From the NCBI GenBank assembly GCA_024103495.1, contig JAGFIQ010000017.1, positions 1 to 64,000 of the forward strand: 64,000 nucleotides of DNA. Reading direction: 5' to 3'. This DNA is from Aridibacter famidurans. Lineage in GTDB: Bacteria; Acidobacteriota; Blastocatellia; Pyrinomonadales; Pyrinomonadaceae. The position numbers and the translations under genes were made by a program. The notes below the pieces were generated by a model, which saw nothing but the letters and a program-made list of their open reading frames with translations, was not told the DNA's origin and searched no databases. Positions 37,131-44,594 of this stretch are shown here, piece by piece; position 1 is the stretch's first letter, and the number at the start of each line of letters is the position of its first letter.

Positions 37131-37785
37131 CTAATCAGCAAGTGAAACATCGATCTTCTTTAACTTCTCAGCAACCATTTTTCTATGTTCCGAGGTCGTC
37201 GCAAGCTCCATTCGAGTGATCTCCTGTTGACGCAGATATTCGCAAATATCTTCATCCGCCGCATGAGAAACCAACAGCCTATATACACCGCCAACATATA
37301 GGTCATACTCATCGTTCGGAGCAATGTCATTGACCCCCAAACGGATCCCAATCATCGAAAAGAATGGTACGGATCGATTGCATGACCTCTTTCGTTTTTT
37401 TCCTTTTTAGGGTTTCGTTCCTGCTTGCCACGGTATCCTTGAAGGCCATGCCCCACGCAACAAAAAGATCCTGATCCAGGCTGAACGGATCTGTTAATTT
37501 GCCAGCGTCAGGCACCAGGACGATGAAAACTGACGTTGGATCTTCGTCACCGATCCTGTACCCGATCCAGCGAGAGCGAATCATCAGATTCACATATTTG
37601 CGACCCTCATAAACGACGGGCGTATCAAGTTCGATCAAGTACCAATCGAACTCACCAAAGGCGCCTCGAAATCGCTTTACAACCTCGCAAGACTGAGGGG
37701 TGAATGCTTCGTCGAACCCATCGTTTTGGTCGTAATAATCGAGCCAAATTCGATGCCCTACGATTGAATCAAGCGATCCAGCCAT
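37131..37785 (-). pseudogene. Unknown conserved protein split by a frameshift in a G run
   Basis: Two frames join well: a 152-residue frame (37327-37785, start MAGSLDSIVGHRIWLDYYDQ, SD AAGAGGTAG) and a 74-residue frame (37131-37355). At a G5 run (C5 on plus, 37334-37338) the first frame reads DDWDPFGGQ-stop. Skipping one G gives DDWDPFGVNDIAPNDEYDLY, which continues into the second frame. The phrase DDWDP-x-GV-x-D-x-x-x-x-DEYD-x-Y is a common bacterial motif of unknown function, which strongly supports a single original protein of about 217 residues. The disruption may be a real mutation, a slippage-switchable site or a sequencing error. Confidence 0.75.
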
Positions 37786-37853
37786 AAAAACTACCTCTTG
37801 CGGTTAGTGTTCTCTTGTTTCTCGAGATTTGCGAAGTCGTTTGAGTGAGGTAA

Positions 37854-38456
37854 TTACACGCTCTCCTCAATCTGAGGCGCACCGGTCTTTACCTCGCCGT
37901 CTCGTGCGTAGTTTGCAATCAAGACGCCGTTCGGGGTCACCTGGCTTTCGGTGACCTTGAAGGACGCCGGTATAGTGCCGTTTTGGAAAAGGCGCTTCCC
38001 TTTGCCAAGAGTGACGGGGAAGATCATCAACTGCAGTTCATTGACCAGATCTTCTTTGAAGAGCGTCTGAAGCAGATCAGCGCTTCCCATAATGTGGAGA
38101 TCCGGTCCGTCCTGCGCTTTGAGTTCCCTCACTTTCTCCGCGACGTCGCCGCTCAAGAACACGGTGGGCTGCCATTGGCTCGCATCACGCGAATTGGAGG
38201 CTACGTACTTGGTCGCAGTCATCACGTTGGGCCAGAAGTCCGAGTGCGTCGGCCAATAAGGTTCCCAGAGATCAAACGTCTTCCGCCCCAGCAGCAGATC
38301 CACCGGCTTGGCCAGACGCTCCTGTACGACTGCTCCGGTTTCCTCGTCAGCGTAGCCGAAGAACCACCCGCCGTGGTTGAAGCCGTCGCCGTCGTTCTCC
38401 TCGTTCTGAATTACGCCGTCGAGCGTCATGAATTCACACGCGATCAGTTTCCTCAT
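37854..38456 (-). CDS. Dihydrofolate-reductase-like (RibD C-terminal type) protein
   Basis: 200 residues of the DHFR/RibD_C fold. It begins [17 protein letters not shown], then has [56 protein letters not shown], and [18 protein letters not shown], the family fingerprint. These stand-alone proteins are NADPH-dependent reductases of mostly unknown substrate; they are not the housekeeping folA. Its ATG overlaps the AHSA1 gene by 4 bp (ATGA), and arsR precedes both. The arsR-AHSA1-DHFR module is common in soil bacteria. Confidence 0.92.
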   Translation of the reverse strand: MRKLIACEFMTLDGVIQNEENDGDGFNHGGWFFGYADEETGAVVQERLAKPVDLLLGRKTFDLWEPYWPTHSDFWPNVMTATKYVASNSRDASQWQPTVFLSGDVAEKVRELKAQDGPDLHIMGSADLLQTLFKEDLVNELQLMIFPVTLGKGKRLFQNGTIPASFKVTESQVTPNGVLIANYARDGEVKTGAPQIEESV

Positions 38457-38950
38457 TTGCCCGACTCCTTTTCCTGCCTGATTGTCTCCAGGAGATTACC
38501 CAGTTCTTTCAGTGTCATCGTGATCCCTTCTTTGAAACCCATCTCGATCATTCGCTCCAGGCGTTCAAGTGAATCGTTGTAGATCGAAATATTGACCTTT
38601 GTTCCGCCGTCCTGCTCGATGAAATCCAGATCCCAATCCGAACCCGGCAAGTCGGGATTCTCGTCTTTGTCCGCAAAGGCGTTCAGGAACTTGAAATTTG
38701 ATACCGGAGTAATGGACGTGTACTTCTGGATCGACCAATGCTCTTCTCCCTCCGGACTCACCATCGCATAGAACCGACGGCCTCCGACCTCAAAATTCAT
38801 GTGCTTTGTGCGCGAACGCCACGGTTTTGGGGCCCACCAACGGTCCAGGAGCTCCGGCTTCGTATAGGCGTCCCACACAAGCTCCCTCTCCGCTGCAAAC
38901 TCCGAGTTTATGTAGACCGTCTTCTTTTCTTTGTCTACGATAAAATCCAT
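38453..38950 (-). CDS. SRPBCC/AHSA1-family protein
   Basis: 165 residues from the ATG at 38948-38950. The AHSA1 helix-grip fold shows [40 protein letters not shown], a beta sheet with [11 protein letters not shown], and the closing helix [20 protein letters not shown]. The family binds hydrophobic ligands or activates Hsp90; the stand-alone bacterial members are mostly of unknown ligand. A longer frame to 39004 overlaps the arsR gene and is not used. It begins 7 bp after the arsR stop and overlaps the DHFR-like gene by 4 bp. Confidence 0.9.
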   Translation of the reverse strand: MDFIVDKEKKTVYINSEFAAERELVWDAYTKPELLDRWWAPKPWRSRTKHMNFEVGGRRFYAMVSPEGEEHWSIQKYTSITPVSNFKFLNAFADKDENPDLPGSDWDLDFIEQDGGTKVNISIYNDSLERLERMIEMGFKEGITMTLKELGNLLETIRQEKESGK

Positions 38951-38957
38951 CTTCACT

Positions 38958-39284
38958 TCATTTTTCCTCTCTTTCTTTCTTGATCTCTGACAAAAGCTCG
39001 TCAAGCTGGTCGTACCTGGACTCCCATATCCTTCTGTATTGCTCCAGCCAGTCGTCGATCTCTTTCATTTTTTCTATCTTGAGCGAGTAGTAGATCTCCC
39101 GGCCCTTTTGTTCCTGCGATACCAGCTCGCACTCCGTCAGAATGCGAAGGTGTTTGGATACGGCCTGCCTGGTCGTGTCGAAATTCTCGGCGATGGCATT
39201 CGGCGTCATCGCCTGTATTGCGATGAGCGCAATGATCGCTCGGCGTGTGGGGTCGGCTATCGCCTGAAAGATGTCTCGCTTCAT
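38958..39284 (-). CDS. ArsR-family transcriptional regulator
   Basis: 108 residues from the ATG at 39282-39284 ([20 protein letters not shown]). The winged helix shows [20 protein letters not shown] as the recognition helix and [15 protein letters not shown] as the wing. The C-terminal helix ([20 protein letters not shown]) dimerises. No Cys-rich metal site is visible, so it belongs to the non-metal ArsR group that often accompanies SRPBCC proteins. It likely represses its own operon through the two palindromes at 39303-39344. The frame is open upstream to 39365, but that extension crosses the operators and is unlikely. Confidence 0.93.
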   Translation of the reverse strand: MKRDIFQAIADPTRRAIIALIAIQAMTPNAIAENFDTTRQAVSKHLRILTECELVSQEQKGREIYYSLKIEKMKEIDDWLEQYRRIWESRYDQLDELLSEIKKEREEK

Positions 39285-39302
39285 AACTTCGAATGAGAGT
39301 AT

Positions 39303-39344
39303 GCAACCATTCGGTTGCAAATGCAAGCGCAACCGAACGGTTTC
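39303..39344 (-). promoter_or_regulatory. Twin palindromic operator upstream of arsR
   Basis: Two similar palindromes, GCAACCATTCGGTTGC (39303-39318) and GCAACCGAACGGTTTC (39329-39344), share AACC-N4-GGTT with centres 26 bp apart. They sit 19 bp upstream of the arsR start, the normal location of an ArsR operator. The first is a perfect 6-bp-arm inverted repeat. Confidence 0.7.
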
Positions 39345-39391
39345 GCAAAATACTTGAAGATTCACGGTGTAGATCTAGACTGAAGTCCCTG

Positions 39392-39467
39392 GTTCGCGCA
39401 GTTCGACTCCTTTTCTGGCCGCCAGACCAACGACCATCGTTCATCGTCCAATGATCAATGGTCTTTG
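39392..39467 (+). repeat. Direct repeat C: degenerate tRNA-Phe 3' end and hairpin
   Basis: AGTTCGACTCCTTTTCTGGC and CGCCAG resemble the T-arm and acceptor end of tRNA-Phe with several changes. Then GACCATC, GTTCATC, GTCCAAT, GATCAAT, GGTCTTT (39433-39467) repeat the hairpin in perfect heptamer phase. It marks the outer end of the second accessory segment (34996-39391). It is older or more decayed than repeat B. Confidence 0.8.
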
Positions 39468-39904
39468 CTTTTGCTGCCGAGTGTGATCCTGCTGTCTCGC
39501 TGCTGGTTTTCGCTATCCGTATGAGTGCGATCATTTCCGGAGAACCCGCCTAAGGCCGCCGAGCCGTGTTTCGCCGGCAGCAGCGTCGGTATTCGTTTTC
39601 CGGTTCTGCGTCGGAGGCGCCCTCTTGCTGCAATTCTCCTTTTAGCTGTTCCTTGCCTGAGGAAAGGGTTGGGTCGACCCTCCGAATGCGGAGTTGGTGC
39701 ATCGGAGGAACAGTTTCGAAATTTTTCGATCGATCTACTGCAGATCCCTTTTTCTCAGTTGTAATTGAGCGTCCAGTCCAGTCAGCGCCCACTTCCGTTC
39801 ACGGTACGCGGACCGGAAAGTACTTTCGGGATCGAACTGGAATATATAGAATTGCTCTTCAGGACCCTCCTGAGACGTATTTGCCGCTTACCGGAGAATT
39901 TTTT
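39468..39904. other. Spacer between repeat C and the HEAT-like gene
   Basis: No gene with a plausible start is seen. The frame of the downstream gene stays open through it, but the implied residues are low in quality and no ribosome-binding site supports an earlier start. It may hold the promoter of the downstream gene; none could be placed. Confidence 0.5.
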
Positions 39905-42900
39905 GTGAAAAGCCTTGCCCTTTCGATAGCTCTCGGCATTTTCCTTTCCGCCGGCTGCTTCGGACAGCAGTCCATCCTGCGGCAGCTGATCGATCTACCT
40001 TCCCCGCCTCCGGAAATGCCCAAAGAAGCTGATTCAAACGGCCGGGTATCCCGGCCGGAGGAGTTCTACCGCCCTGAGAACGTACCCGCCGATAATGCAC
40101 CGATACGGGATCTGCTGGACTTCTGGATACGCCGCGCGAACCTTTCGAGAGATGACGGCGCGAAGATCTCGATGTCCGAGGCGGCCGCCTCAAGGATCCT
40201 CGATGAGTACGAGCGGGACCCCGAAGACCTCTCAATGATGCTCAACTCCCTTCCCGTCACAACCGAGACCACCCGCCGGGTCAAAGAAATTTACGAGACC
40301 GAACGGCTCGCCGCGGATACGAGCGAAGGTTGGATGAAAGATGTAAAGCATTGGCTGAAATTCAAGACTGATGCCTATCTTGAAGAGCTGATCGAGGAAG
40401 CTACAAAGGCAAGGGACGATACCGACTTCACGGGTGTAAAAGGCAAAGAGGCGCTTGTGGCCCTGGCCAGGTTCGACTGGCCCGCTGCGGAGATAATTTT
40501 GAAAGGACTGAAGAGCGACACGGGCAATCCACGGACGTCGGCCCTGGCGGTGAAGCTTCTTTACGAGAATGCCGTACGTTCCGGTGCTGGAGCGGAGGCG
40601 GAAAGGCTTCGCGAAGAATTAAAAGAGATAGCCCTCGACAAGGATCAGCCAGGCCACGCCCGGGATTCGGCATTGGACGCACTGCTCGGCGGCGAGACCT
40701 GGTCCGGCCGGGACGATTGGTACTTGTCACTCCTGGAGGATGAGACGCTCTTGCACTTAAGCGACGGCATCTACGGCTTCTCTCCTCTCGACACGCTCCC
40801 AACTAAAGATCCCGAAAAATGGACTCCCATACTCGCGGAACTCGTTACGCGCGGCGCAGGACCGGTTACAAATGCCGCCGCTCAGATCCTGATAGAGATC
40901 GATACCGCAGAATCAATCAAGCCTCTGATCCCCTGGCTGTCCGATCCGGGCTGGGCAAAGATCGACTGGAGTCCCGGCGGAAGGACTACATTAATACAGG
41001 CTGTTTCGAAGTTCGATCTCCGCGAGAGCATTCCGGGTCTCATCTGGATCGTCCAGAACGAAGATGACAATGTGAGCTGGGCGGCGCGTTCGCTTGCTGA
41101 GTTCGGAGATCCGGCCGCCGGCCCTGCGCTCCGTAATGCTTTGAGCAGGATCGGAAATGAGACGGACCGGGCGGATATCGTTAACGCGCTGATCAAGTGC
41201 AATGTGTTGTCAGCCTCTGAACAGGTCGCGGCGATCGAGGCATACGCGACGGCGATCTCCACACCTGAGGGACGTGACGGTGTCGAGAGCCGGGGCTACT
41301 GGGATGAAGAGGATCCGCTTCCCGTCGCGGTCAGCATCGGCAGCTTTCTTGCTCGTAGGGGAGAACCGGATGAGGAAACGATTCGTCTTTTGATCGATCG
41401 CCAAAAGTCCATCCGACGGTTGAATCCCGCGATATCGGGGATCATTTCTGACATTCTTCAGAGGTGGTCCGGCAGGCTTGTGGATCTTGAAACCCTGAAC
41501 AGTATCGCGGAGGACAAAGCGGATCTGGAAACCATCGTCGGGGCGCTCGCAAGGCGGAAGGAACTTATGAAGTCCGTTCCGAACGATGTGTACGCGCTTG
41601 TCACCTACACCGGCGCGGTCGGCAGGGGGCTGGCGCCTTGTATCGCCGGAGACATTGGCCTGCTGGCGAACACCCTTTCGAGTGAGAATGAACACACAAA
41701 GGCGGCTGTTCTCGCCTGCGCGCGACTCTTAAGGCTTGAGCTGCCCATTGCGGAAGCCAAGCTGCTGCTCGAACACAAGAACAAACTCCTTGCTCTCGCG
41801 GCCGAAAGATACCTGGAATCGGTCGACACGCCCGAGTCCCGAAAGATCCTCTACGAGAAGCACAAGGGCAAAGCGATCATCCTGGGAGCGCGCGACTCGT
41901 TCAATCCCGCAAAGATAACAAATGTCCCTTCGACGCTTTCGCGTCTGTTCTCAAGCGTCGCGGACGGGTACTCTTCGAGGCTTCATCCGTCGGCATCGAG
42001 ATACGGCGAATTGGACAGGTTCGAAGAAGACCTTCGAAAGGAGATCCTGGGGAACGACGATCTGGTCGAGATCTATTCGTTCGTCCCGAGCCACGTCGTG
42101 CGCGTATACAAGGACCGCGCGACCGTAACCTGGTACGAAGACGAAGCGCGTTACTACCGGAGGGTGGTATCGAAGGAAGAACTGAAGGAATTCAAGGGGT
42201 TCCTTGTCGAAGCCGATTTTGAAAACTCGCCGCCCGTTTTCGGCTACTGTCACCACAACTGCGGGATGATGGAATTTGTACGAATCAGCCGGGAAGGAGG
42301 CCGGAGGTTGTTCGGCTATTCGAACTACGCAAGGTTCCTTGGTTACCAGTTCGCGATCCACAACCTTGTAAAGCCAAGCGAGGCGAAGCTCAGGTACTAT
42401 CTTGAGGACAAGCTCGAAGGCCTCGAGGTCCTGAGTTCCGACACGCGGTATCAGCCCTGGGCGGTCTGGAATGACGGGGATGATCTCCGCGTGCTGTTCG
42501 CGGACCTTGAAATGGAAGAGCAGATCAGGGCGAGGATCAGCGAAGAGGACGATCTGGACGATAAGAACGAAGAGCTCGGGTACGAACTGAAACAGCAGCG
42601 CCGAAGGGAGCGCAGGGCGAGAAGCGAGTACGAGCATTTTCAATGGTTCGAGTTCAGGGATGGACAGAGAGGCCGCATAGCCGAAGAGCCGTTCGAAGTG
42701 CCGTTCCTCTCGAACAGTTCTAACTTCGAGTTCGGTACGGAGCTCAGGTGCGGACCAAACACGATCGACACCGTGACGGCAGGCTTGATGCTCTGCGCGG
42801 GCGATTACTCCGAGTACGGGCTCTGGCTGGTCGACCCGCGAGGGCCTTCAAGGGTCGCAGAAGGATGGATGGCCGACCCCGTCGCGGCCCCCGGCGGGAA

Positions 42901-43447
42901 CTGGGCGATCGCGTCAAAGACCGATTCAAACTGGGCAGATAAGAACTACGTCGTCCGAGTGGATCTGCGGAATAAGAAGTCGTACCGGCTGCAGATCCCG
43001 CCCGGAGACAACCTAAGGGCCGTTTCATACGTTGAATCGCACAGGAAGATACTGGTCTGCAACTCCGACGACGAGGGCGACAGGTCAGAATGTTATCTCG
43101 CTGATCCCGCATCCGGTGCCGTCCGGCGTGTTAAGGGCGAATTCCGGCCGCTGATACACCAGACGTTCCGAAGGCTTCAGCGAAGCTCCAAACCGGGAGA
43201 GTTCTGGGCTGCGATCGCGGAAGGCGATTCGACGAAGATCGGTCTATACAACGACAGGACCTTCTCATTCAGCGAGGTGATGGCCATTCCGGGCATCTCT
43301 CTCGACAGCATGGACATTTGGGTCGATGAAACGGGATCGAAGCTCTACTTTATGTATGGCGTGAGCTATTACGGCCGGAGCCAGCTTCTCAGTTTGCCGC
43401 TGCCGAAGGATCCGATACCGAAGGCCGGCGCGGGATCGTCGCAATAG
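39905..43447 (+). CDS. Large secreted HEAT-repeat-like protein with C-terminal propeller-like region
   Basis: 1180 residues from the GTG at 39905 (CGGAGA about nine bases upstream), which gives a Sec signal MKSLALSIALGIFLSAGCFG. A long helical region (about 100-720) has irregular HEAT-like pairs such as SLAEFGDPAAGPALRNALSR and LSDGIYGFSPLDT. The C-terminal part (about 800-1170) is beta-rich, with GLWLVDPRGPSRVAEGWMAD, NKKSYRLQIPPGD and YLADPASGAVRRVKGEF, resembling a beta propeller. An acidic/basic coiled segment (EEDDLDDKNEELGYELKQQR) joins the two. No family is recognised. It is probably periplasmic and works as a scaffold. Confidence 0.75.
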   Translation: MKSLALSIALGIFLSAGCFGQQSILRQLIDLPSPPPEMPKEADSNGRVSRPEEFYRPENVPADNAPIRDLLDFWIRRANLSRDDGAKISMSEAAASRILDEYERDPEDLSMMLNSLPVTTETTRRVKEIYETERLAADTSEGWMKDVKHWLKFKTDAYLEELIEEATKARDDTDFTGVKGKEALVALARFDWPAAEIILKGLKSDTGNPRTSALAVKLLYENAVRSGAGAEAERLREELKEIALDKDQPGHARDSALDALLGGETWSGRDDWYLSLLEDETLLHLSDGIYGFSPLDTLPTKDPEKWTPILAELVTRGAGPVTNAAAQILIEIDTAESIKPLIPWLSDPGWAKIDWSPGGRTTLIQAVSKFDLRESIPGLIWIVQNEDDNVSWAARSLAEFGDPAAGPALRNALSRIGNETDRADIVNALIKCNVLSASEQVAAIEAYATAISTPEGRDGVESRGYWDEEDPLPVAVSIGSFLARRGEPDEETIRLLIDRQKSIRRLNPAISGIISDILQRWSGRLVDLETLNSIAEDKADLETIVGALARRKELMKSVPNDVYALVTYTGAVGRGLAPCIAGDIGLLANTLSSENEHTKAAVLACARLLRLELPIAEAKLLLEHKNKLLALAAERYLESVDTPESRKILYEKHKGKAIILGARDSFNPAKITNVPSTLSRLFSSVADGYSSRLHPSASRYGELDRFEEDLRKEILGNDDLVEIYSFVPSHVVRVYKDRATVTWYEDEARYYRRVVSKEELKEFKGFLVEADFENSPPVFGYCHHNCGMMEFVRISREGGRRLFGYSNYARFLGYQFAIHNLVKPSEAKLRYYLEDKLEGLEVLSSDTRYQPWAVWNDGDDLRVLFADLEMEEQIRARISEEDDLDDKNEELGYELKQQRRRERRARSEYEHFQWFEFRDGQRGRIAEEPFEVPFLSNSSNFEFGTELRCGPNTIDTVTAGLMLCAGDYSEYGLWLVDPRGPSRVAEGWMADPVAAPGGNWAIASKTDSNWADKNYVVRVDLRNKKSYRLQIPPGDNLRAVSYVESHRKILVCNSDDEGDRSECYLADPASGAVRRVKGEFRPLIHQTFRRLQRSSKPGEFWAAIAEGDSTKIGLYNDRTFSFSEVMAIPGISLDSMDIWVDETGSKLYFMYGVSYYGRSQLLSLPLPKDPIPKAGAGSSQ

Positions 43448-43621
43448 ACCCCTTCGAACCGCAATGACTGACCGAACCGAGAGCGAATCTGCGCGAGCGA
43501 AAGGGCGCTCCCGGTAACGGCATTAGACACATCAGATGGGATAAGATCGCGGTCTCCTCTTGCGTTTTGTCGCAGCACTCAAAGAACAAGCGCCCGTGCA
43601 CGGGCGCTTTCCTGTCATTAC

Positions 43622-43696
43622 TGGTGCCGACTAGAAGATTTGAACTTCTGACCCCCCGCGTGTGAAGCGGATGCTCTACCACTGAGCTAAGTCGGC
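43622..43696 (-). tRNA. tRNA-Val (CAC)
   Basis: 75-nt tRNA on the minus strand. The acceptor stem pairs GCCGACT with AGTCGGC, followed by A and an encoded CCA. The D-arm is AGCTCAGTGGTAGAGC, and the anticodon loop TTCACAC gives anticodon CAC. The T-arm has GTTCAAATC. Open frames reading across it on the same strand are spurious. Confidence 0.96.
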
Positions 43697-44594
43697 GGGA
43701 TTCGCAAGCTAGAATCTATCAAATCTGCTTGACGGTTGAAAGTTCGGAAGGGCCCGCGCTAGCAATGGCGGAAGCGGCGAAACCCAGCGGAGCCGTGTAC
43801 CAGGAACCGATCAGCTACTACGGCCGCACGGATACGAAGAAAGGCTTTCGCGACGGTGTCACCGCTTTGTTCTGTAACCTGCAATACAACGGAGCTGGGA
43901 CCGGGAGCAGTTGCCGCATACGACAAGATCGCGGTCCCCGTCTTAAGCCGGCTTGAACGGATCTTGCCGATCCTTTTGGGGAAGAACCCGCTGGCGGTCG
44001 TACGGAGGGACTGAGGGTTCGGAAGTTGGCCAATCGGCGCCTGCCGTCGGCGTCGGCGGTTTCTCACGGGTGCTAAGTTCCGGTGGCTCTGTGGGTCAGC
44101 GGTTTCTCAGCTCCGTAGGAGCGGCATGTCTGTGGCACTCGGGCGCCAAAATGATCCACAGTCGCTTCAGCGGTAATAGAGCGTCGCCCCTCCGGGGCGT
44201 GGGATGTTCTTTTACCGCATACCCGGGGCTGCGCGTTCGGCTTGCCCCGGGCTAACCTCCGTAGCCGCTCCGCGGCATTCATACGAATGTACCGAGATCC
44301 GCTCAGCGGCATTGGCCCTCCCTGACCGCGGTCACAGTTCCCGTCACACGGTCCCAACAAAACGCGAAACCCGTTCAACTCAGCCTACTCAGCCTACTCA
44401 GTCAACTCGCCAAACCATTCCCTGAATCCGCTATTTCGCATCGCGCGAATTACATTTCCGACCGCCGGATCGGCGGCTATTTCACGTCAAGTAGTTAACC
44501 GAACATTAAATTTCACGTTTTTCTTGAAAGAATGGAATGTGGAAGTTAAAGTAAAGTTTTACTTTGCGACCTTAGTTATCAAGGGGGAGAAGCA
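43697..44594. repeat. 900-bp spacer: hairpins, ACTC nonamers and promoter palindrome
   Basis: No gene is credible here. A hairpin of the dispersed family is at 44221-44253 (ACCCGGGGCTGCG ... CCCCGGGCT), with CTAACCTCCGTAGCCGCTCC next to it. Further short hairpins (GCCCCTCCGGGGC) and nonamers of ACTCAGCCT (44377-44410) follow. The final 100 bp is AT-richer and carries a perfect palindrome at 44548-44565 (AAAGTAAA GT TTTACTTT) before the receptor gene. Confidence 0.65.
44548..44565 (+). promoter_or_regulatory. Palindrome upstream of the Oar-like receptor
   Basis: Perfect 8-bp inverted repeat AAAGTAAA / TTTACTTT with a 2-base centre, 30 bp before the start codon. A TTGAAA (44524) with an AT-rich stretch downstream may be the -35. 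The site could be an operator or an mRNA leader hairpin. Confidence 0.5.

Noticed and set aside
39001-39534. 177-codon minus-strand frame across repeat C and arsR
   Set aside because: It overlaps arsR out of frame, includes a tRNA-derived antisense stretch (GGQKRSRTARTRDFS) and has no start signal.
39566-39904. Upstream extension of the 1180-residue protein
   Set aside because: The extension is low-quality sequence; the GTG at 39905 has a ribosome-binding site and gives a signal peptide.
43389-43682. Minus-strand frame MVEHPLHTRGVRSSNLLVG
   Set aside because: It reads through tRNA-Val; the same phrase is a common false protein at tRNA genes.
43729-44067. Short overlapping open frames on both strands in the spacer after tRNA-Val
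   Set aside because: No ribosome-binding site, no recognisable domain; a decayed beta-domain fragment on the minus strand was considered but could not be supported.
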